A stretch of 64,000 nucleotides of DNA from the NCBI GenBank assembly GCA_902621165.1, contig CACNKX010000004.1:1-64000 (forward strand). The letters are read 5' to 3'. This DNA is from an uncultured Alphaproteobacteria bacterium. GTDB taxonomy: Bacteria > Pseudomonadota > Alphaproteobacteria > HIMB59 > GCA-002718135. The notes under the pieces were generated by a model. That model was not told the origin of the DNA. It ran no database searches and was given only the letters and a program-made list of their open reading frames with translations. Of the stretch, positions 58,921-64,000 are shown piece after piece. The stretch's first letter is position 1. Each line of letters opens with the position of its first letter. A program made the translations under genes and the position numbers.

Positions 58921-59476
58921 ACATTCTGCACTAGAAACAATTTATAAGGTTGGAAAATATTCATCAAGTGAGAAACAATCTCTAACATTTAAAGAATTAA
59001 AAAGTTTAGAAATTTTGCAAATTGCTTGTTGGCCTGACAAAATTGATGAAATGAATAATTTACTATCAAAAGAACTAAAAATTAAAAATATTCCTAGTTT
59101 TAATAAAGGGATAATTTTTGAAAATAAATCATTATGGAGAATGGAACCTTTGAAATGGTGGTTATTTAATAAAGAAATTGAAATAAGTGAGCAAATCGCA
59201 ACAATTTTAGACCTGTCTCATGCTTTCACAGGTATTGAAATTACAGGAGATAATTCATCATTATTTTTAAATAGACATCTTCCAATTGATTTAAGAGCTA
59301 GAAAATTTCCAGATCTATCTTCTGCTAGCACAGCCATTCATCATGTCAGTGTTAAGTTATTTAAAATATCCTCTAATAATTACTGTCTATATATGCCAAG
59401 AGGTTTTGCCTTATCAATTTGGGAGATCCTTCTTGAAACAGCAGATCAGTTTGGATATGAAGTATTAGAGAGATAA
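58913..59476 (+). CDS. soxG: Sarcosine oxidase subunit gamma
   Basis: 187 residues from ATG 58913, chosen because the protein then begins MHRHSALE, as expected for SoxG; in-frame ATGs at 58889 and 58898 would only add residues encoded within soxA. It is a small GcvT-like subunit with DLSHAFTGIEITG near residue 100 and LPIDLRARKFP near 127. It completes the BDAG order. Nineteen bases separate it from doeA. Confidence 0.9.
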   Translation: MHRHSALETIYKVGKYSSSEKQSLTFKELKSLEILQIACWPDKIDEMNNLLSKELKIKNIPSFNKGIIFENKSLWRMEPLKWWLFNKEIEISEQIATILDLSHAFTGIEITGDNSSLFLNRHLPIDLRARKFPDLSSASTAIHHVSVKLFKISSNNYCLYMPRGFALSIWEILLETADQFGYEVLER

Positions 59477-59495
59477 AGAGATTATCTAAAAAATT

Positions 59496-60671
59496 ATGAT
59501 TTTTTCACAAGAAGAATTTAATTCAAGAATTGCAAAAGTAAAACAGTCTATGAATAAAAGAGGTGTTGATATTCTATTAACTACTGATCCCTCTAATATG
59601 AATTATCTAACTGGCTATGATGGATGGTCATTTTATGTTCCACAAGGAGTAATAATTTCTATAGATGAAGATCAACCATTTTGGTTTGGAAGGAAGCAAG
59701 ATTCGAATGGTGCAAGGATTACAACTTTTTTAAATGAAGAAAATATATTTGGTTATCCTGAGCGACTTATTCAATCACCACCATTACATCCATATGATTA
59801 CGTAGTTAAATTATTTAAAGACAAAAATTGGTCAAGTAAAAATATTGGCGTCGAAATGGATAGCTATTATTATACTGCAGAAAATCATAGGAGATTAAAA
59901 GATAATTTAACGAATGCTAAATTTATTAATGCACATCTTCTAATTAATTGGGTAAGATATGTAAAATCTGAAAATGAAATAAAATTTATGAAAGATGCTG
60001 GCACACTTGTGAAAGCAGGAATGACAACAGCATTTGATTCAATAAAAGAAGGTGTAAAACAAAGTACAGTTGCAGGAAAAATTCAAAATACTCTCATTGC
60101 TGGAAATGATACAACACAAATTGGAGGAGAATATTCAGGTTTAGGTATAATACTTGCAAGTGGGAGATCAGCATCAGCATCACACTTAACTCCTAGTGAT
60201 AAAAAATTTGGAAATAATGAAGGAACAATTATTGAATTAGGTGGTGTGAAACATCGTTATCACTGTGCCTTATCCAGAACTGTGTATGTTGGTAAACCTG
60301 ATCCAAAAATATCGGATACATTAAAAATAACAAATGAAGGTATTGAGAAAGCTTTAGAACAAACGAACCCAGGAAATAGTTGTCATAATGTTGCAGTTGC
60401 TTTTTGGTCAGTATTAGAAAAATATGGATTAGAAAAAGAATCAAGAGCTGGCTACTCAATTGGTATTGGTTATCCTCCTGATTGGGGGGAACACACACTT
60501 AGTATCCGGAAAAATGAAAAGACACTTTTAGAACCTAATGTTACTTTTCATCTTATGTGTGGAATGTGGATGGATACGTGGGGATTAGAACTAAGTGAGT
60601 CAGTTAGAGTAACAGAGAGAGGTTACGAGTTACTTACTCAAGTCCCAAGAGATTTGCATTTAGTAAATTAA
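59496..60671 (+). CDS. doeA: Ectoine hydrolase DoeA/EutD
   Basis: 391 residues. M24-like protein with TTDPSNMNYLTGYDGWSFYV near residue 29, FGRKQDSNGAR near 69, RYHCALSRTV near 250, GYPPDWGEHTLS near 327 and MCGMWMDTWGLELSES near 352, which together match ectoine hydrolase closely. The canonical aminopeptidase P metal aspartates are absent, as in DoeA/EutD. It opens the ectoine ring to N-acetyl-diaminobutyrate. It is distinct from the other M24 gene at 52164. Placed directly behind soxG, so probably in the sox transcript. It overlaps the converging gene by 4 bases. Confidence 0.88.
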   Translation: MIFSQEEFNSRIAKVKQSMNKRGVDILLTTDPSNMNYLTGYDGWSFYVPQGVIISIDEDQPFWFGRKQDSNGARITTFLNEENIFGYPERLIQSPPLHPYDYVVKLFKDKNWSSKNIGVEMDSYYYTAENHRRLKDNLTNAKFINAHLLINWVRYVKSENEIKFMKDAGTLVKAGMTTAFDSIKEGVKQSTVAGKIQNTLIAGNDTTQIGGEYSGLGIILASGRSASASHLTPSDKKFGNNEGTIIELGGVKHRYHCALSRTVYVGKPDPKISDTLKITNEGIEKALEQTNPGNSCHNVAVAFWSVLEKYGLEKESRAGYSIGIGYPPDWGEHTLSIRKNEKTLLEPNVTFHLMCGMWMDTWGLELSESVRVTERGYELLTQVPRDLHLVN

Positions 60672-61348
60672 TCATTTGCATCACCACCTCCAGCACCTTT
60701 GGCTCTAGATTCCTCTGACTCAGGTACAAAAGTTCTAAAAGCGATCTTAGATATTTGATCCCAAGATTCTTTATCAGGATTTATGCCTTCAGATAGCAAA
60801 TTATTTATATTTGATGATGGAATATTAATATCTAACTTTTGTTCATTTAAAATATTTTTTGTAAGTAAAAGATCAAAATTTCTTTGATAATTTGTAGAGG
60901 TAATATCTCTATTAATACTAATATTTTTATTTGTTATTTGTGCATCAACTTTTTTATCTATCAAAAACTGTGAATTGATATTTTTTTTTGCATACTTATA
61001 AAGCAAAGGTATAAGGAATATGGGATCATTGCAATTTTTTATAGTTAATTTTAAATTTTCTTTTTTATCTACTTTTGATATCAAATAATCAATTAATCCT
61101 GGCCCTATCATCAATGAAGACTTATTTTTACAATCAAACTCATCATTTATATTTGATGGATCTATGCTAGCATTAAAAGTGTTATCTAATTCTTTAATTT
61201 TTAATGTTAATAATTTGATTCCGTCTAAACCAAGTATTTCAAGCCAAGTTGTAATAAATGCAGCGTCTTCATCTGATCCATAAGTGAACCCTAATCCTGA
61301 AAAAGCTCGCTGTGAATTAGTGTAGACTTCATAATAAGAGTAACTCAC
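60668..61348 (-). CDS. DUF3726-like conserved protein, function unknown
   Basis: 226 residues from GTG 61348, 5 bases after the upstream gene's stop; an ATG at 61384 is also in frame but overlaps that gene by 31 bases. I compared it from memory with DUF3726 proteins: an N-terminal SYYEVYTNSQRAFSGLGFTY with a following WLEILGLDG helix, and a C-terminal end rich in glycine (SRAKGAGGGDAND). No catalytic motif, signal peptide or membrane span is visible. It is paired with the 554-residue protein, which suggests a complex. Function unknown. Confidence 0.65.
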   Translation of the reverse strand: MSYSYYEVYTNSQRAFSGLGFTYGSDEDAAFITTWLEILGLDGIKLLTLKIKELDNTFNASIDPSNINDEFDCKNKSSLMIGPGLIDYLISKVDKKENLKLTIKNCNDPIFLIPLLYKYAKKNINSQFLIDKKVDAQITNKNISINRDITSTNYQRNFDLLLTKNILNEQKLDINIPSSNINNLLSEGINPDKESWDQISKIAFRTFVPESEESRAKGAGGGDAND

Positions 61349-61353
61349 AGATA

Positions 61354-63018
61354 TTAATATGAATTCATTGTTGCAAAACCCCATTCATCAACATTTTTAT
61401 TATTTAGGTCTGATAAATAAGGAGCTCCAGAAAAAAAACTTACTCTTAACCATCTGTCTGACTTAGGATCGTAACGATTGGCACCAAAAAAGGATAATTT
61501 AAATCTTAACATATCAATTGGTATTGTTTTTCTATCAAGAACATTATCTTGAACTTCCGAGTAAGGGTAATTTTTTAAAGATTGAATTCTTTTAACAATT
61601 CCTCTGTATTTAGGGTGCACTAATAAAAATTCACAAATTAATTGATTTTCATCTACATTTTTTATTTGCTTAAATAAGTCACTGACCATTTTTGCAATTC
61701 CTAAATTTTGCTCCAATTCACTTCCTTGCTCATTATATCTTTCACCCAGCCTAGGTTCTAACTTTGCTGCTGAAACATACCAAAATAAATAATTGCTATC
61801 TCTGTTCTTAAAATCAATATCTTTTATCCAAGAATATTTATCATTGATTATTTTTTTTAAATCTCCGATAGATTGATTCCCATCAATTTCCATTATCTCC
61901 TCATCTGCCATATCTTCTGCTAACTCCTCTGATATTTGAGGGTACAATTCAATTAGTTGTACTCTTGCAATTTCTTGAGTATCATTATTAAAATTTGAAT
62001 CACAATAATCTAGAATATCTAACCATTTAAATTTTTGAGAAAGATCTAAGTCATTAATATAGAAAATATATTTTTTTAAATCTTCAGTAGTTAATTTATT
62101 TTTATTAATTTGGAATTCATCACTTGTGTTTACTTCCTCAAGATAATTAAGAGCTTTATTCAACAGTTTTTTATATTTTTCGAAAATTATACTATCTAAC
62201 TCAATTTGGGAAATTTCTTCTAATGTCTTTGTGTACTGTTTCATCCACTTATTAATCAACTTTGGATGTTTAATGATAAAAGGTGCCATACCTAAACCTG
62301 TTGAATTACCAATACCTAAATGTTGTTTAATTTTTCTATCTAACTTTACTGCTTTTTTTGGATTAATTTGCCTTGCAACATGCTCAACTAATTCAATACT
62401 AAATTCTCTAATTAAATAAACTGATAACATTTCTGCTCTAAAGGGTTGATTGAAAACAGTTGTATTTTTTGTGTTAGTAAAATCTGATAATCCAAATTTA
62501 CCACTACCATAAACAGCAGTAGTTCTCAGTAAATACCCAACTTTATTTATTTCATAAATATCTGGCTGATTACCATTTGAAAGACAATCGACAACATACT
62601 GAAACAATCTTACACTTTTATTTGCTCTGCTAAGAATTAACTCATCTGGAGAATTGCGACCTGATTCTTGAAGAGGAATTGTTTTTTTTAATCTATTTAG
62701 ATCTTGATCAGATAATTTACCTACATGTAATGTATATGCTGTATCCCATTTACTGGCGATAACTCTATCACTTCTATCCTTATCATCTAGAAAAGTAGAG
62801 AAACATACAAGTGAATAAGTTTGCTTATTAATAATTATTTCATAAACCACAGTGCCGAAACCATATTTATCTAAATCAAATTTTGACTTATGTATTTTCC
62901 AGTTGTCGTTAATCAATCTTCTTAACATACTTCTAGAAAAACTAAGGCGAGAAGGATAGCGTGAACCCATTCTTGATAGTTTCATGTAGTTATCGTTTTC
63001 TCTTACTTTTTGTAACAT
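61354..63018 (-). CDS. Conserved hypothetical protein, partner of DUF3726-like gene
   Basis: 554 residues, soluble, rich in lysine and aspartate. Notable stretches: SFSRSMLRRLINDNW (residues 27-41), RTTAVYGSGKFGLSDF (165-180) and LGIGNSTGLGMAPF (234-247), the latter two glycine-rich and likely conserved. No known catalytic motif. I recall similar proteins paired with DUF3726 genes in Rhodobacterales and relatives, without a function. ATG at residue 12 (62985) is an alternative start. It is divergent from the dipeptidase gene with 54 bases between starts, so the two directions may share control. Confidence 0.65.
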   Translation of the reverse strand: MLQKVRENDNYMKLSRMGSRYPSRLSFSRSMLRRLINDNWKIHKSKFDLDKYGFGTVVYEIIINKQTYSLVCFSTFLDDKDRSDRVIASKWDTAYTLHVGKLSDQDLNRLKKTIPLQESGRNSPDELILSRANKSVRLFQYVVDCLSNGNQPDIYEINKVGYLLRTTAVYGSGKFGLSDFTNTKNTTVFNQPFRAEMLSVYLIREFSIELVEHVARQINPKKAVKLDRKIKQHLGIGNSTGLGMAPFIIKHPKLINKWMKQYTKTLEEISQIELDSIIFEKYKKLLNKALNYLEEVNTSDEFQINKNKLTTEDLKKYIFYINDLDLSQKFKWLDILDYCDSNFNNDTQEIARVQLIELYPQISEELAEDMADEEIMEIDGNQSIGDLKKIINDKYSWIKDIDFKNRDSNYLFWYVSAAKLEPRLGERYNEQGSELEQNLGIAKMVSDLFKQIKNVDENQLICEFLLVHPKYRGIVKRIQSLKNYPYSEVQDNVLDRKTIPIDMLRFKLSFFGANRYDPKSDRWLRVSFFSGAPYLSDLNNKNVDEWGFATMNSY

Positions 63019-63072
63019 TAATTAAATATCTGTAGTTAATTTTGGTTTTTTCATTAATAGAAGTATTAATCT

Positions 63073-64000
63073 ATGTCAAAAATAAGTGAAGATATACTTC
63101 TAATTGATGGATTGGAATATTGTAACTGGAATAGGGAATTATTTGAAAATGCCCACCAAGCTGGATTAACTGCAATTCATGCGACATTAGTGTATTGGGA
63201 AAATACTGAAGAGTCTTTTGAAAAAATAAATTATTGGCACCATCTTTTTAAAGAGCATCATGATATTATTGCTCACGCAAAAACTACCGTAGATATTTTG
63301 GATGCTAAAAAAAATAATAAAGTTGCAATTATTTTTGGTTTTCAAAATTCAGCTCCTATTGCGAATGATATATTTTTAATTGAAAAATTTTATGAAGCAG
63401 GTGTGAGATTTATGCAACTCACCTATAATAATCAAACCCCACTTGCTGGAGGATGTTTTGAACCTAAAGACTCAGGTGTTTCACGATTTGGAAAAGCTGT
63501 AATTGAAGAAATGAATAGACTTGGCATGATTGTAGATTTAAGTCATGCAGGAAAGCAAACTTGTCTTGATGCTATTGAATTCTCAAATAAACCTGTGGCA
63601 ATTTCTCATGCTAACCCAAATTTCTTTCATAAATCTAAAAGAAACATTGATACTGATATTTTACAAAAACTTGTTAAAAAAAATGGCTTTATTGGGTTAA
63701 GTTTATATCCTTACCATCTTAAAAATTTAGGTGATTGTACTATAGAAGATTTTTGTGAAATGATTAAGGAGCTAGTAAACCTAATTGGTGAAGACAATAT
63801 TGGAATAGGTTCTGATCTTTGTTTAAATTGGCCTGATGATGTAGTTATGTGGATGAGGAATGGAAAGTGGACCAAAAATATCGACTATGGAGAATCTAAA
63901 GATAAAAATCCAAAATGGCCTAAGTTACCAAGTTGGTATAAGCAACCAAGTGACTTAAATAATTTATTTTATTTAATGTGTGAAAATAATATTCCAGAAA
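63073..64000 (+). CDS. Membrane-dipeptidase-family (M19) protein, 5' part, divergent metal site
   Basis: 309 residues are visible; the C-terminus lies beyond the window. Renal dipeptidase fold: FMQLTYNNQTPLAGG near residue 113, DLSHAG with H158, ISHANP with H179 and GIGSDL near residue 248. The usual N-terminal HxD zinc pair is replaced by DGLEYCNW (residues 12-19) and the bridging glutamate by Q91 (GFQNSAPI), so the zinc site is probably altered and the substrate may not be a dipeptide. Similar proteins occur in Roseobacters near amino-acid and amine catabolic genes. Start is the first ATG after a 54-base divergent gap. Confidence 0.8.
   Translation, partial: MSKISEDILLIDGLEYCNWNRELFENAHQAGLTAIHATLVYWENTEESFEKINYWHHLFKEHHDIIAHAKTTVDILDAKKNNKVAIIFGFQNSAPIANDIFLIEKFYEAGVRFMQLTYNNQTPLAGGCFEPKDSGVSRFGKAVIEEMNRLGMIVDLSHAGKQTCLDAIEFSNKPVAISHANPNFFHKSKRNIDTDILQKLVKKNGFIGLSLYPYHLKNLGDCTIEDFCEMIKELVNLIGEDNIGIGSDLCLNWPDDVVMWMRNGKWTKNIDYGESKDKNPKWPKLPSWYKQPSDLNNLFYLMCENNIPE

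Noticed and set aside
59496-60671. Reading the second M24 protein as an aminopeptidase P
   Set aside because: The metal aspartates are missing and several long blocks match ectoine hydrolase instead.

Overview
The window looks like a chromosomal segment of a free-living, streamlined, AT-rich alphaproteobacterium, most likely a marine lineage of the SAR11/HIMB59/AEGEAN-169 kind. I infer this from the very low GC (by eye about one third), mostly overlapping or abutting genes, TTG/GTG starts, a class-C short adenylate kinase, plant/alpha-type GshA, an Fds-like formate dehydrogenase, tetrameric sarcosine oxidase and ectoine-type catabolic genes. No phage, insertion sequence, CRISPR array or plasmid gene was seen, and no gene-free stretch exceeds 300 bases. 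LAYOUT. (1) Bases 1-7104 form a formate oxidation block: the end of a tungstate permease (tupB), mobB, moeA, a TusA-type sulfur carrier on the other strand, a fused NuoE/NuoF-type diaphorase subunit, the catalytic Mo/W subunit and a tiny lipoprotein. (2) Bases 7155-9721 hold tRNA-Thr, rlmB (minus strand), tRNA-Tyr, tRNA-Gly, tuf and tRNA-Trp. (3) Bases 9736-37045 are an almost unbroken core expression block on the plus strand: secE-nusG-rplKA, a structured L10 leader, rplJL, rpoBC, rpsLG-fusA, the S10 and spc operons (L30 missing), secY, adk, rpsMK, rpoA, rplQ. (4) Bases 37051-44273 carry crcB/fluC, a large-subunit-type pseudouridine synthase, lipB (minus), tRNA-Leu, mgtE, gshA, gshB, bioY and a ROK sugar kinase. 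(5) Bases 44270-64000 are the accessory catabolic part: a succinate-semialdehyde-type dehydrogenase (minus); then a tight plus-strand run with an arginine:glycine-type amidinotransferase, eutA-eutB-eutC homologues, an unassigned PLP enzyme, an M20 deacetylase, a creatinase-like M24 protein and a proline-racemase-family protein; then soxBDAG (sarcosine oxidase) with doeA (ectoine hydrolase) directly behind; then a minus-strand pair of unassigned conserved proteins; and the start of a divergent dipeptidase-family gene cut by the window end. HOW THE GENES FIT. Region 5 reads as a compatible-solute and methylated-amine utilisation locus. EutABC would turn hydroxyectoine into ectoine, DoeA would open the ring, the M20 enzyme would remove the acetyl group, and the aldehyde dehydrogenase would oxidise the aspartate semialdehyde formed after transamination. 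SoxBDAG would convert sarcosine from betaine or creatine breakdown to glycine, formaldehyde-derived methylene-THF and peroxide. C1 units released this way could end as formate, which the formate dehydrogenase of region 1 would oxidise to CO2 and NADH; that link is inference. The amidinotransferase, the 480-residue PLP enzyme, the creatinase-like protein and the Ser/Cys proline-racemase-family protein have no place in the known ectoine route. They are the best candidates here for an undescribed pathway, possibly for a guanidino compound.
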